Shown: one piece after another, positions 45,025-54,665 of the stretch | Layout of the letters: each line of letters opens with the position of its first letter | Position numbering within the stretch: the first letter of the stretch is position 1 | DNA from: Bog-756 sp963829235 | Lineage (GTDB): Bacteria; Actinomycetota; Acidimicrobiia; Acidimicrobiales; RAAP-2 | Direction: 5' to 3' | Assembly: GCA_963829235.1 (NCBI GenBank) | Contig: CAWHIF010000003.1 | Coordinates: forward strand, 558,001-622,000 | Length of the DNA: 64,000 nucleotides | Position numbers and translations under genes: made by a program | Notes under the pieces: model-generated | What the model was told of the DNA's origin: nothing | Databases searched by the model: none | What the model saw: only the letters and a program-made list of their open reading frames with translations

Positions 45025-47307
45025 TCACCGGTGCGAGACCAGCGGAGATCCGTCGCCCTGGACAACGCCGCCGGGGCGCTCGGGCGAATCGTCGGGAAGA
45101 TCGGTTTCGGCCTCGGCTCCAAGCGTCGGCACGATCTTGTCGAGCCAATGGGGCATGTACCAGTTGGCCCGTCCGAGCAGCTCCATCACCGACGGAACGA
45201 GGACCAGGCGCACGAGACTGGCGTCGATGAGGATGGACGCAGCCAGACCGAGTCCGAAGACCTTCAGGACCCGGAGCGGATCGCCGATCACGAAGGAGCC
45301 GAAGACGCAGATCATGATGGCGGCGGCGGCACTGATCACCCTCGCCGTCTTGGCCAGGCCGTCGGCCACGGACACTGAGTTGTCCCCGGTACGCCGCCAC
45401 TCCTCGCGGATGCGGCTGAGCAGGAAGACCTCGTAATCCATCGACAGCCCGAAAAGGATGGTGAACATCATCAGGGGTATCCACGGATCGATGGGACCGG
45501 TGCGTCCGATGCCGACGATCGATCCACCCCAGCCCCATTGGAAGACAGCAACGATGACCCCGTACGCGGCACCCACCGAGAGGAGGTTCATGATCGCCGC
45601 CTTCACCGGGATGACGACGGAACGGAACACCGCCATCAGCAACAAGAAGGCGAGCACGATCACCGCTGCGATGACCCAGTACAGGCGACTGGCGAGATAG
45701 TTGGCGGAATCGACGCTCGCGGCCGTCTCCCCGCCGACCAGCACTTTCAGACCGGTATGGGTGGTGACCTCGGGGATGACGGTTGCTCGAAGTCGGGAGA
45801 CGAGCGCGGAGGTCTGGGCCGCTTCGGGGGCGGTGGTCGGATAGGCAACGATGACAGCCGCACTGTGATCGGCATTGACCTCGACCGGTGCTGCGAAGGC
45901 AACGCCCGGGGTGGTCCGCAGGGCCGAGTCGAGCTTGTACATGAGATCGACGTCGGCGGCAGAGGACAGCGGTGCGGCCACGATCAGCGGCCCGTTGAAG
46001 CCGGATCCGAATCCCTCTGCCAGGAGGTCGAACGCCTGGCGGGTCGTCAGCGATGTCGGGTCGTTGCTGGCGTCGGTGAAGGCCAGGCGCATGGAGAACA
46101 ACGGGATGGCCAGGGTCAACAGCACCAACAGTGCGACGATCCCCGACAACCAGGCACGGCGCTGGATCATCCGGCTCCAGCGGTACCAGAAGCTGTCCGG
46201 TGCCGGTGTGGCCCCGGACTGAAGGAGCTTCGGGACGTGCAGCCGGTCGATGCTCCGCCCGGCGAATCCCAGCATGGCCGGCAACAGCGTGAGCGCGGCG
46301 GCCATCACCAGGAGGACTGCAGCGATGGTCCCCACCCCGAGCCCCTCGAGGAACGGCAGCTGGAGCAGGAACAGCCCCAGCAAGGAGATGACCACCGTGG
46401 TACCCGCGAACAGCACGGCCCGGCCCGAAGTGGCTAACGACGTGACCACCGCCTGGCGAGGACTTCGGGATTCGAACAGCCCTTGCCGGTACCGGGTGAC
46501 GATGAACAGTGCGTAGTCGATGCCGACACCCAGCCCGATCATGGCCAACAATTCGGGCGCGAAGACAGGCACGTTCAGAAGGTGGCTGAGCAGGTCCTCG
46601 AGAGCGAAACCGACGGCGATGCCGAAGAGAGCCGTCAGGATCGGCAGGCCCATGGCCACCACCGAACCGAAGGCGACGAGCATGATCAGCATGGCGGCCA
46701 GGATCCCCGCCCCCTCGCTCGGCCCCGGGGCGGCGGTGATCACATTCCCGATGGGGCCACCCCCGAGCGCGATCCTGTAGCCCGGTCGCTCGAAGGACTC
46801 GGCCACGTCGATGACTCTGGTCACAGCCGCATTCGGGATCGTGGACGCGTTCTGGTCGAACTGCACGACCGCGAAGGCAATACGTTGGCTCGGGGCGATC
46901 TGGTGACCAGACGCATCGAAGGGGCTCTGCACGCCCGACACGTGAGGCAAAGCCGAGACTTTCGCGACCAGGGCGTCGGTAGTGGTGCGGTTGGCCGGCG
47001 AGCGGATCGACCCGTCGGTCGAGATGACCACGTCGGCGCTCGTCCCGGCGGTCTGGGGGAAGCGGGCGACCAGCAGGTTCTGTACCTGTTGGGAGGCAGA
47101 GTTGCCCGAACCGAAGGAGTCCTGGAAGCGGCTGCCCATCGACTGTGCCACCGCGGTGATGACGATGATGGCGGCGATCCACATGAGCAGCACCCGGCGG
47201 CGATGGTCGAAACACCAACCGGCGAGCCGGCCGAGCACCGTGTCCCCGGCGGCGGGACCGCCGGCCTTGCCGGCGACACCACCGGGGGCTGAGGCTCTAG
47301 AATTCAT
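45025..47307 (-). CDS. MMPL/RND-type transporter
   Basis: The product is about 760 residues in two halves. Each half has one helix, an extracytoplasmic domain and a five-helix block. The diagnostic membrane motif GLGVGIDYALFIVTRYR lies near residue 265, and its counterpart FGLSMDYEVFLLSRIREEWR lies in the second half, with the Asp-Tyr pairs for proton coupling. MMPL proteins export lipids, siderophores or drugs. ATG 47307 and GTG 47310 are both possible. The divergent TetR gene and a palindrome over the start codon suggest repression and induction by substrate. Confidence 0.95.
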   Translation of the reverse strand: MNSRASAPGGVAGKAGGPAAGDTVLGRLAGWCFDHRRRVLLMWIAAIIVITAVAQSMGSRFQDSFGSGNSASQQVQNLLVARFPQTAGTSADVVISTDGSIRSPANRTTTDALVAKVSALPHVSGVQSPFDASGHQIAPSQRIAFAVVQFDQNASTIPNAAVTRVIDVAESFERPGYRIALGGGPIGNVITAAPGPSEGAGILAAMLIMLVAFGSVVAMGLPILTALFGIAVGFALEDLLSHLLNVPVFAPELLAMIGLGVGIDYALFIVTRYRQGLFESRSPRQAVVTSLATSGRAVLFAGTTVVISLLGLFLLQLPFLEGLGVGTIAAVLLVMAAALTLLPAMLGFAGRSIDRLHVPKLLQSGATPAPDSFWYRWSRMIQRRAWLSGIVALLVLLTLAIPLFSMRLAFTDASNDPTSLTTRQAFDLLAEGFGSGFNGPLIVAAPLSSAADVDLMYKLDSALRTTPGVAFAAPVEVNADHSAAVIVAYPTTAPEAAQTSALVSRLRATVIPEVTTHTGLKVLVGGETAASVDSANYLASRLYWVIAAVIVLAFLLLMAVFRSVVIPVKAAIMNLLSVGAAYGVIVAVFQWGWGGSIVGIGRTGPIDPWIPLMMFTILFGLSMDYEVFLLSRIREEWRRTGDNSVSVADGLAKTARVISAAAAIMICVFGSFVIGDPLRVLKVFGLGLAASILIDASLVRLVLVPSVMELLGRANWYMPHWLDKIVPTLGAEAETDLPDDSPERPGGVVQGDGSPLVSHR

Positions 47308-47319
47308 CACTGATGATTT
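47301..47319. promoter_or_regulatory. TetR operator-like palindrome over the MMPL start
   Basis: TCATCA-C-TGATGA, extendable to AATTCATCA / TGATGATTT, sits directly on the transporter start codon and 56 bases before the divergent tetR. It is a natural site for repression of both genes. Confidence 0.55.
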
Positions 47320-47374
47320 CTAACATAGTTCGCGGGCCTTTTGGAAGACGGCGCGTCCGACCGGGACCGACCTG

Positions 47375-47965
47375 ATGGTCGGGCGTGGTCGGCGGCCCGG
47401 TCATGCAGATACCCGGGCCGAGATCGTGGCCGCGGCCCGGGCCGCCTTCATGGAGGAGGGCTACAGCGTTGTCAGCATGCGGGCCATCGCCCGCCGGGCT
47501 GAGGTCGATCCTGCTCTGGTCCACCACTACTTCGCCGACAAAGCGGCCCTGTTCGCCGAGACCATGGCGCTTCCCGTCGACCCGAGGCAGATCCGGGGAG
47601 ATTTCGACGCCGAGGAGTTCAGCGGTGAGCGCCTGATCGAGCGGTTCCTGGCCCAGTGGGAGCGGGGCCGTGGCTCCGAGTCTCCCGAGTTCGTCAACCT
47701 GATGCAGGCGATGGCCACTTCGGCGCACGTGGCAGAGAGCGTGCGCCAATTCGTTGCCGAACGGGTGGGGGTGCACGGCCGACCCGGTGACAGCGAGGAG
47801 CTGAAGCTGCGTCGGAGATCACTCGTCGGCTCGCAACTCCTCGGGATCGCTTGCAATCGCTATCTGATGCGAATGGAGCCGATGGCGTCGGCCAGCCGAA
47901 CTGAGGTCGCCCGGTGGGCCGGCCCCACCATCGACCGCTACGCGACGGGAGCTATCGACGAATGA
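47375..47965 (+). CDS. TetR-family transcriptional regulator of the MMPL exporter
   Basis: The 196-residue protein has the TetR DNA-binding domain (TRAEIVAAARAAFMEEGYSV, then IARRAEVDPALVHHYFADKA) and an all-helical ligand domain of the TetR_C_17-like type (MQAMATSAHVAESVRQFVAE, then LVGSQLLGIACNRYLMRME). It is divergent from the MMPL transporter with a 67-base spacer. It probably represses the transporter and itself, and releases DNA when a hydrophobic ligand binds. Confidence 0.93.
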   Translation: MVGRGRRPGHADTRAEIVAAARAAFMEEGYSVVSMRAIARRAEVDPALVHHYFADKAALFAETMALPVDPRQIRGDFDAEEFSGERLIERFLAQWERGRGSESPEFVNLMQAMATSAHVAESVRQFVAERVGVHGRPGDSEELKLRRRSLVGSQLLGIACNRYLMRMEPMASASRTEVARWAGPTIDRYATGAIDE

Positions 47966-48165
47966 GCCCGACAAAAGCCCTCGCGTAGCGGGCGGTCGTG
48001 GGGGGCCGCCGGGGATTGCCCCCCGGAAGTTGAGGACGTTCCCTGCTCCATGAACCGATCGGGTCGGTCGATAGATAGTGCAGCGTGAGGGTTCTGCGCG
48101 TGGGGGCACTTTGTCCTCGGAGGGCACATTGGCGAGTCACAGGCGCCGGACCGGAAGGAAATGAC

Positions 48166-49200
48166 ATGAACGGACTTCAACGGATGGCCCGCATCACGGG
48201 AGCGATACTCGTCACAGCGACTCTGGCGGGCGGGGCGATGGTTCTGGCTGCCGTGCCGGCCTCAGCGGCCGCATTGACAGGTGTGGCGTGGTCGGTCGGC
48301 AACAACGCGTCGAGCACGGCCAACGCGCCGGCCACCAACAACACGGGTACCTACACCTGGACGTTCACCACAGCAACGGCCATCATCGCCGGCGCCAATG
48401 GGCTCACCCAGTTCACCGGCACTGTTCCGGCAACCACCACCGGCACGCCGACGGTATCCAACTCCTACGGTCTCGGGACGTGCACCACCGGTGCCGTGAC
48501 CAACTCGGCCGGCACCGTGACCGTCCCGCTCACCTGCACGACCCAGGCCATTGCCGCAGGAACGACAATCCAGTTACAGCTGACCGGGTTCACCAACCCG
48601 ACCACCTCCACGGCGAATACGTCGATTGTCACGCTGTACACAACCGCCGCCCACACCGCGGGGGACACCGGTACATCGAACTCCGTGACCTTCACCAGCA
48701 ACAGCACGGCGATCAACGTCATCGTTCCCGACTCGTTGACCTTCACCAACAACAAGCCGTCCTCGATCTCGTTGGTGCCGCTACCCGGCGCTGCCGGGAT
48801 CGAGTCGAACCCGGGAACCATGGTGGTGGCGACCAACGCCCACAGCGGCTACACCCTGGCCGGCTGCTCGAGCACACTCTCCGGGCCGGGAACGGCGATC
48901 CCTCTGGTGTCGGCATCGACGCCGGTGGCGGCGGCGACCTTCCTGACCCAGGCGACGTCCGCCTGGGGAGCTGAAGCATCGGTGACGGGCGGTGCCTCGT
49001 CACTCCAGAACGCCTGGACCGCCACCGGATACCTCGGCTACGGAACCAACTGCTCACTGGCCGCCGACAACATCATCAAGGACACCGGGCCCACCGCCGG
49101 TGACACCTTGACGGTGACCAACGGGGCCAGCGTGAGCTCGCTTCAGGACACCGGTACGTACACCGGTTTCGTGAACTACCTGGTGACCCCTTCGTTCTAG
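48166..49200 (+). CDS. Secreted WxL-like surface protein, small
   Basis: The 344-residue product starts at ATG 48166 after GGAAGGAA. A signal peptide ends near ASAA (about residue 36). A Thr/Ala-rich beta domain follows, with three Cys. The C-terminal 130 residues are NAHSGYTLAGCSSTL, then WTATGYLGYGTNCS and GTYTGFVNYLVTPSF. That C-terminal layout recurs in the large protein at 51005, which ends GDYTGHVNYSVVPSYT. It resembles WxL-type cell-wall domains in position and in the final GxYxxxVxYxVxP strand, though a canonical WxL motif is not seen. A cell-surface role is inferred. Confidence 0.8.
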   Translation: MNGLQRMARITGAILVTATLAGGAMVLAAVPASAAALTGVAWSVGNNASSTANAPATNNTGTYTWTFTTATAIIAGANGLTQFTGTVPATTTGTPTVSNSYGLGTCTTGAVTNSAGTVTVPLTCTTQAIAAGTTIQLQLTGFTNPTTSTANTSIVTLYTTAAHTAGDTGTSNSVTFTSNSTAINVIVPDSLTFTNNKPSSISLVPLPGAAGIESNPGTMVVATNAHSGYTLAGCSSTLSGPGTAIPLVSASTPVAAATFLTQATSAWGAEASVTGGASSLQNAWTATGYLGYGTNCSLAADNIIKDTGPTAGDTLTVTNGASVSSLQDTGTYTGFVNYLVTPSF

Positions 49201-49289
49201 CGGATTCCATGCGGAAGTCGGAGAACGGACGGGGCCACCCAACCGAGCAATGAACACAGAAGGGGCGACTGCGATATCGAAGGGATGAA

Positions 49290-50888
49290 ATGTCTACGGT
49301 TCGAGAGAGGCGTCTAGACGCTGAGCCCAGGGTGCAGGAGCAGTCGACCGGACGGCGGCACCCACCCGGAGACGGCGGCACCACCGTCGTCGACAGCCCG
49401 AAGGCGCAGGGGGTACTCGCACTTGCCGGTTTCCTCCTTCTCGTCTTGTGCCTTCTGATCCTGTGGGTGGGGATGCCGGCGCAACCGGCCGGTGCCACAG
49501 ACATCCCGGGGATACCACCCGGTGCCAGTTCGGTGAAGGCCCCCGGGGTCGGCATCACCGTCTCGTGGGCGCCGACGTCGAGTCCGGTCAATGCGAACCG
49601 GGGCGGCGAGACACGCGGATCCTTCTGGGTCACCAACCAGAGCTCGTTCGTGATCCCTGTGAGCGTCGAGCCGTTGACGGCACATCCCCAGGACAATGGG
49701 AACCTGACGGTCACCAAAGGGACCGACCCGATATTCTCGTCCATCTCGTACTCGCCCAACAGCTTTGTGGCGCAGCCCAGGACGACGACGGTCATCGAGA
49801 TGACCATCGACACACCGCCGCACCTCCCGGCCGGCGTCTATCTCCTCCCGGCGGGGGTCACGCCCACGCTTCCGCCCTCCGCGGCCAATCTCCACATCAG
49901 AGAGACCATCGTGGCTCTGGTGACGGTCAAGGCGTCCGGGCCCATCGATGCCCACGTGTCACCGACCTTCCTCGGGCCGGTGTCACTCCGACCGGGCGCG
50001 ACCGGCGCCCACCGCCTCCCCGGATTGCCGCCGATCCAGGTGGCCAACTCCGGGAGCGAGGTGCTCAGAGTGCTGGACGATTCGAAGTCGTCGTTCTACG
50101 CAACGTACGAGATCGCCGCCTCGCAGACTCCGTTCGGCGACGTCGTCTTCCGAGGCCACACGCCGGGGATCTCGAACGACCTCCGAGGACCGCCCGACCT
50201 GTACTTTCCGAGGACATACCGTGATTTTCCGGTCACCTGGCAGTCGACATTCCTCGGGATCGGTACGTTGACGGCACATGCCTACGTCGGGTTCCAGCTC
50301 AGCCCCGGCGAACTCGTCCATGTCGGCGTGAGCACCCAGGCCGTGCTCGTGTCTCCCCTCTGGATCCTGACCCTGGCCCTGCTCCTCCTGATCCTCCTCA
50401 TGGCATCCGACCGTGTGGCGAGGCGGCAGCTTGTCAACAGACCGGTTCGGGCCAAGCACCGGACCGGTCGCCGGACGCTGGTCCGCTTCGTCGGCTCGGC
50501 AGCCGTTGTGGCCGTTGTCACTGCGGCCGCGTTTCTGGCCATCCCGGTGGTCTTCTTCATCGTGGGCGCGGCAGGACTCGGCCTGGGCTTGGTCCACGCC
50601 AGAGTCAGCGGTCGCCGGGACCGGGCCGTCGTCGCAGCGGGCGTGCGCCGGTACGAAGGTGCAGCCCTGGTCCTCGTCGTCGCCGCTACGGTTGCCGTGG
50701 TCCTCTCGGCACTGTCCCTCTGGCCCGGCGATCTGGCCATCGGGATACTGGCCGGATCGGGCGTGTGGGTGATCGTGGCCTGGTGGACCTTGTGGTGGAA
50801 CGAGGGACGAGGGCCGGCGGAAACGACCATGGCGGCGACGGTGGATCTCTTGCCCGGACGGTTCGAGGCAGTGCCGGTCGGGACATGA
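49290..50888 (+). CDS. DUF916-like multi-helix membrane protein
   Basis: The 532-residue protein has a signal-anchor helix (about 40-62) and an extracytoplasmic region with two Ig-like folds. The first (SSPVNANRGGETRGSFWVTN to VIEMTIDTPPHLPAGVY) resembles the DUF916/PapD-chaperone-like domains that accompany WxL proteins. Four C-terminal helices follow (about 357-378, 405-450 and 465-500) with basic cytoplasmic loops. It lies between two secreted proteins with similar C-termini, so it may bind, display or assemble them. GAAGGG lies six bases before ATG 49290. Confidence 0.75.
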   Translation: MSTVRERRLDAEPRVQEQSTGRRHPPGDGGTTVVDSPKAQGVLALAGFLLLVLCLLILWVGMPAQPAGATDIPGIPPGASSVKAPGVGITVSWAPTSSPVNANRGGETRGSFWVTNQSSFVIPVSVEPLTAHPQDNGNLTVTKGTDPIFSSISYSPNSFVAQPRTTTVIEMTIDTPPHLPAGVYLLPAGVTPTLPPSAANLHIRETIVALVTVKASGPIDAHVSPTFLGPVSLRPGATGAHRLPGLPPIQVANSGSEVLRVLDDSKSSFYATYEIAASQTPFGDVVFRGHTPGISNDLRGPPDLYFPRTYRDFPVTWQSTFLGIGTLTAHAYVGFQLSPGELVHVGVSTQAVLVSPLWILTLALLLLILLMASDRVARRQLVNRPVRAKHRTGRRTLVRFVGSAAVVAVVTAAAFLAIPVVFFIVGAAGLGLGLVHARVSGRRDRAVVAAGVRRYEGAALVLVVAATVAVVLSALSLWPGDLAIGILAGSGVWVIVAWWTLWWNEGRGPAETTMAATVDLLPGRFEAVPVGT

Positions 50889-51001
50889 TCCGCGATTGGG
50901 TCTGGCGGGACCCGGTGCGCCGCGCACTGCTCCTCTTTGCCGCGCCGGAAGCGGGTGATCGGACCGCTCGCCCCGTCCCGCCGATTTCGATCGGACGGTG
51001 A
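50885..51001 (+). CDS. Candidate 38-residue coupled small protein
   Basis: ATG 50885 overlaps the stop of the membrane protein gene (ATGA). The frame reads MIRDWVWRDPVRRALLLFAA onward, ending PPISIGR, and stops three bases before the GTG of the next gene. The overlap and tight fit argue for translation; the short length and absence of a known family argue for caution. Confidence 0.35.
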   Translation: MIRDWVWRDPVRRALLLFAAPEAGDRTARPVPPISIGR

Positions 51002-51004
51002 TTC

Positions 51005-54000
51005 GTGACCCGTCGGCTCGGCGCACTCGGGTTGGTGATGCTCTTGATCGGTACAACGATGTTGACGGTCGGCGTGAGACCGGCCGGGGCATCGTCGCTC
51101 GTGAACCCGATCACCTCGTTCTCGAGCTCCTTGGCCGGCGCCGTCGGCGTCACCTACACCGCGACATTCACCACGGCCACGGGCTCTGATCTCACCTCGG
51201 TGGCGATGACCGTTCCCCCCGGCACGGGGGGAAGCCCGGTGGTGGGCACGGTCGCAGGGATACCCGGATCGGGGATCATCGCCCTGGCCTCGAACACGCT
51301 CACCTACTCGTTCGCCGCCACCCTGGTGGGGGCCGGCACGGCGGTGACGGTCCGGGTCGGCGGGATGACCAATGCCCCGGTTGGGACGTACACGTCGACC
51401 ATCACCACCTACGACGTCGCCGCGACGATCGACTCGGGCTCGGGGGCGGCCACCTCCCTGAGCTCCCTCTCGCTCTCCGGTGTCGCCTGGTCTCCCTCGA
51501 CCACCATCTCCGGGGCCGGAGCCTCCTACAGCTACAACTTCATCACGGACCCGGCCGGGGGAACCATATCGGCGGTCACCATGGTGGTCCCGCCGGGGAC
51601 GGCAGGCACCCCTGTCGTCGCTTCGGTGAGCGGCGTGCCGGCGGGTGGCTCGATCGCACTGGCCACCAATACGCTGACGTACTCGTTCACCTCGACACCG
51701 GTGGCCACAAGCACGGCATCGTCGATCATCGTCTCCGGACTCACCAACACGGCGGCGACGGGTGCCTATCCAGCACAGATCACCACCATCAACTCCGGCA
51801 CGCCGGTCGACTCCGGCTCGGGCGCGTACGTCGCCTTCAGCGCACATGGGCTGTCCGGCCCCATCTGGGCCTCCTCGGCCGCGGTCGCCGGTGCCACCGG
51901 TGCGTCCTACACCTACAGTTTCACCACCGTCACCGGTGTCCTCCTCACCTCGGTCACCATGACCGTCCCGCCGGGCACGGGCGGGACACCGGCCGTCGGA
52001 GCCGTGGTGGGGGTTCCGGCCGGCGGGTCGGTGGCCCTCGCCTCGAACACACTGACCTACTCGTTCACACCGACGACGGTCGCCGGGGGCACCGCCACCT
52101 CGATCCAGATCACCGGGCTGACCAACACGGCGACGGCCGGGACCTACGGGTCAGAGATCGCCACCAACACCCTGACCGGGCCCATCGATGCCGGGCTGGC
52201 AGCCGCACTTTCGATCGCGCCGGCGTTACTGACCGGCCTCAGTTGGGCCGCGTCGAGTACCGCCACCGGCGCCACTGCGGTTTCCTACACGTTCGGCTTC
52301 ACCACGGCCACGTCCGCCACCCTGAGCTCGGTGACGATGACCGTCCCACCTGGTACTTCGGGCACGCCGGCCATCGGCACCGTGACCCCCGGAGCGCCGG
52401 CCGGCGGGTCGATCGCGCTGGTGATGAACAGGCTGGTGTACTCCTTCACAGGGACGGCGGTGACCGGCGGAACTGCGGTGTCGGTCCAGGTGACCGGCCT
52501 GACCAACACCAGCACGGTCGGCACGTACGCCTCAGAGATCACCATCAACCAGACAGGCGGTCCCGTCAATGCCGGAACCACCTCCGCGGTCACATTTGCC
52601 GGCGGGACCCTGTCCGGATCGGGTTGGTCCAGCTCCGCCACAACCACCGGCGCCACGGGTGTCTCCTACACGTACACGCTCACAACCGTCTCGACCTCGC
52701 CGATCGGCTCGATCACGATGACCGTGCCGTCCGGCACTGCCGGCGCTTCCCTCAGCGTGGTGTCGGCTTCTGGCATCCCCACCGGCAGCGCGGCGCTGGC
52801 CGGTACCACCGTCACCTATACGGTGGCCACGACACTGCTACCGGCGGGCACGGCTGTGGTTCTGGTCGTCGGGGGGTTCACCAATTCCGCGACGGCAGGG
52901 ACATACACGTCCACGGTCTCCACCAAGGACGGCGCCACGACGGTCGATACGGGCACTACCTCCAGCACGATCTTCACCGCCGTGGCCCTGACCACCCCGG
53001 CCTGGGCTACCTCGAGCACCGTGACGGGGGCGGCCACTACCAGCTACACGTTCACGTTCAAGCCGGGCACCACGAGCACGCTCAATTCGGCCACGATGAC
53101 CGTCCCGCAGGGAACCACGGGCACGGCGGCAAAAGGAACAGTCACTCCCGCCGCGGTATCCACGGGCGGAGCGGCCTCGCTCACCGGGACGAATCTGACC
53201 TACACGTTCACCTCGACGGGCGTCACGAGCGGGACCGCGGTTTCGATCCAAATAACCGGATTGACCAACACGGCCACGACGGGAAGCTATACGTCGACCA
53301 TCGACACCTTCAATGCCGGCGTGGCGGTCAACTCGGGGGTCACCGCGGCCGTCGGGTTCGGGTCGGGCGTGCTCGGCACCCCGACATGGTCGGCGTCGGC
53401 CACGGGGGTCAGCGCCACCGGCGTTTCGTATACGTATACCTTCACCACGGCCACGCCGGCGTCGCTCAGCTCGGTGACCATGTCCCTGCCCACCAGCGCC
53501 GTGAAGACCCTCACGGTCGGATCGGCGACCGGTGTCCCGGTCGGGACGGCGACGATGACGGCGACGCTGGTGACCTATGCCTTCACCTCGACCCAGGTGG
53601 CCGCAGGCACGGCTGTCTCGCTCACCATCGGTGGGTTCACCAACACCACCACTGCCGGGACCTATGCATCGACGATCACGACGGAGAACGGGGCCACTGC
53701 GGTCGACAGTGGTGTCAGCTCGCCATCACTCGTCCTCACCACCGGGACGTTGACCACCCCGACGTGGACGACCTCGAGCTCGCTCGGGGCCTCCGCGAAC
53801 ACCAGCTATACCTATTCCTTCACCAATCCCACCTCGCAGACCCTCAACCAGGTCACCATGACGGTCCCACCGGGGACCTCGGGCTCACCGGTCGTGGGCA
53901 CGGTGACGCCGGCATCGGTGGCCGCGGGAGGAACCGTGGCGCTGGCCGGTACGACGATCACCTATACCTTCACGAGTGGAACCGTGGCTGCCGTGGCCAT

Positions 54001-54646
54001 CTCGATCCAGCTGACCGGGCTGACCAACACGTCGATATCCGGGACCTACCCCTCTCACATCTACGAGGTCGACGCCCTGGCCCCGAAGGCCTCGGGTGTG
54101 ACACCGGCGGTGTCGATCGCTCCCGTCCCCCCGGCATTGACGGTCACGGCCACCTGTGGCTCGAGCTCGACCTGCACGATCTCGGCAGGTCAGAGTCAGA
54201 TGACTCTCATCGCCATACCCGGTGCCGCCACGGTGACGACAGGCGGCTTCGTGCTCGCCGTCCAGAGCGACAGCAGCGGTGGCTACAAGGTACAGACCCA
54301 AGCCTCGGCATTGACCACTTCAGGGGGGAGCACACTGCTAGAGGCTTCGTCCTCGGGCCTGGGCAGCGCGCCCATCAATCAGTTCTACGCCACCGGCGTT
54401 CTGTCGGGTTCGGGGGTCTCAGGCGCCGCGTTGTGTGCACCATACGGATCGAGCATGCCCTTCGTCGGGTACAGCACACCGGTCGCGCAATCGATCTGGT
54501 ACGCCGATGCGCCGACCGGAACGGGCTCGGACACTGTGACGCTGACCGACGGCATCCAAGCCTCGATCCTGCAGCCTGCTGGTGACTACACCGGTCACGT
54601 CAACTACTCGGTGGTCCCTTCGTATACCGGTACCGCCACATGCTGA
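51005..54646 (+). CDS. Giant secreted repeat protein with WxL-like C-terminus
   Basis: The 1213-residue protein starts at GTG 51005 with a signal peptide (ending near AGAS). About nine tandem repeats of roughly 115 residues follow, each with SYTYSFTT, TMTVPPGTSGTP, TLTYSFT and LTNT...GTYTS elements. These are Ser/Thr/Gly-rich beta domains of the bacterial Ig-like or filamentous surface type. The C-terminal 170 residues have two Cys pairs and end GDYTGHVNYSVVPSYT. There is no LPXTG-type signal. It is likely a fibre or adhesin assembled with the help of the DUF916-like protein upstream. The repeats are diverged in DNA, unlike those of the S53 gene. Confidence 0.88.
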   Translation: MTRRLGALGLVMLLIGTTMLTVGVRPAGASSLVNPITSFSSSLAGAVGVTYTATFTTATGSDLTSVAMTVPPGTGGSPVVGTVAGIPGSGIIALASNTLTYSFAATLVGAGTAVTVRVGGMTNAPVGTYTSTITTYDVAATIDSGSGAATSLSSLSLSGVAWSPSTTISGAGASYSYNFITDPAGGTISAVTMVVPPGTAGTPVVASVSGVPAGGSIALATNTLTYSFTSTPVATSTASSIIVSGLTNTAATGAYPAQITTINSGTPVDSGSGAYVAFSAHGLSGPIWASSAAVAGATGASYTYSFTTVTGVLLTSVTMTVPPGTGGTPAVGAVVGVPAGGSVALASNTLTYSFTPTTVAGGTATSIQITGLTNTATAGTYGSEIATNTLTGPIDAGLAAALSIAPALLTGLSWAASSTATGATAVSYTFGFTTATSATLSSVTMTVPPGTSGTPAIGTVTPGAPAGGSIALVMNRLVYSFTGTAVTGGTAVSVQVTGLTNTSTVGTYASEITINQTGGPVNAGTTSAVTFAGGTLSGSGWSSSATTTGATGVSYTYTLTTVSTSPIGSITMTVPSGTAGASLSVVSASGIPTGSAALAGTTVTYTVATTLLPAGTAVVLVVGGFTNSATAGTYTSTVSTKDGATTVDTGTTSSTIFTAVALTTPAWATSSTVTGAATTSYTFTFKPGTTSTLNSATMTVPQGTTGTAAKGTVTPAAVSTGGAASLTGTNLTYTFTSTGVTSGTAVSIQITGLTNTATTGSYTSTIDTFNAGVAVNSGVTAAVGFGSGVLGTPTWSASATGVSATGVSYTYTFTTATPASLSSVTMSLPTSAVKTLTVGSATGVPVGTATMTATLVTYAFTSTQVAAGTAVSLTIGGFTNTTTAGTYASTITTENGATAVDSGVSSPSLVLTTGTLTTPTWTTSSSLGASANTSYTYSFTNPTSQTLNQVTMTVPPGTSGSPVVGTVTPASVAAGGTVALAGTTITYTFTSGTVAAVAISIQLTGLTNTSISGTYPSHIYEVDALAPKASGVTPAVSIAPVPPALTVTATCGSSSTCTISAGQSQMTLIAIPGAATVTTGGFVLAVQSDSSGGYKVQTQASALTTSGGSTLLEASSSGLGSAPINQFYATGVLSGSGVSGAALCAPYGSSMPFVGYSTPVAQSIWYADAPTGTGSDTVTLTDGIQASILQPAGDYTGHVNYSVVPSYTGTATC

Positions 54647-54665
54647 TCGTCGGAGCGCACGATGG

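Noticed and set aside
44336..47218. A 960-codon minus-strand open frame overlapping the MMPL gene and the glycosyltransferase
   Set aside because: It is out of frame with the MMPL transporter, which has clear family motifs, and antisense to the glycosyltransferase. Composition is low-complexity.
48000..48165. Possible riboswitch upstream of the secreted protein gene
   Set aside because: GC-rich hairpins are present (for example CCGGGG-ATTG-CCCCCCGG), but I could not match the conserved cores of c-di-GMP or c-di-AMP riboswitches.
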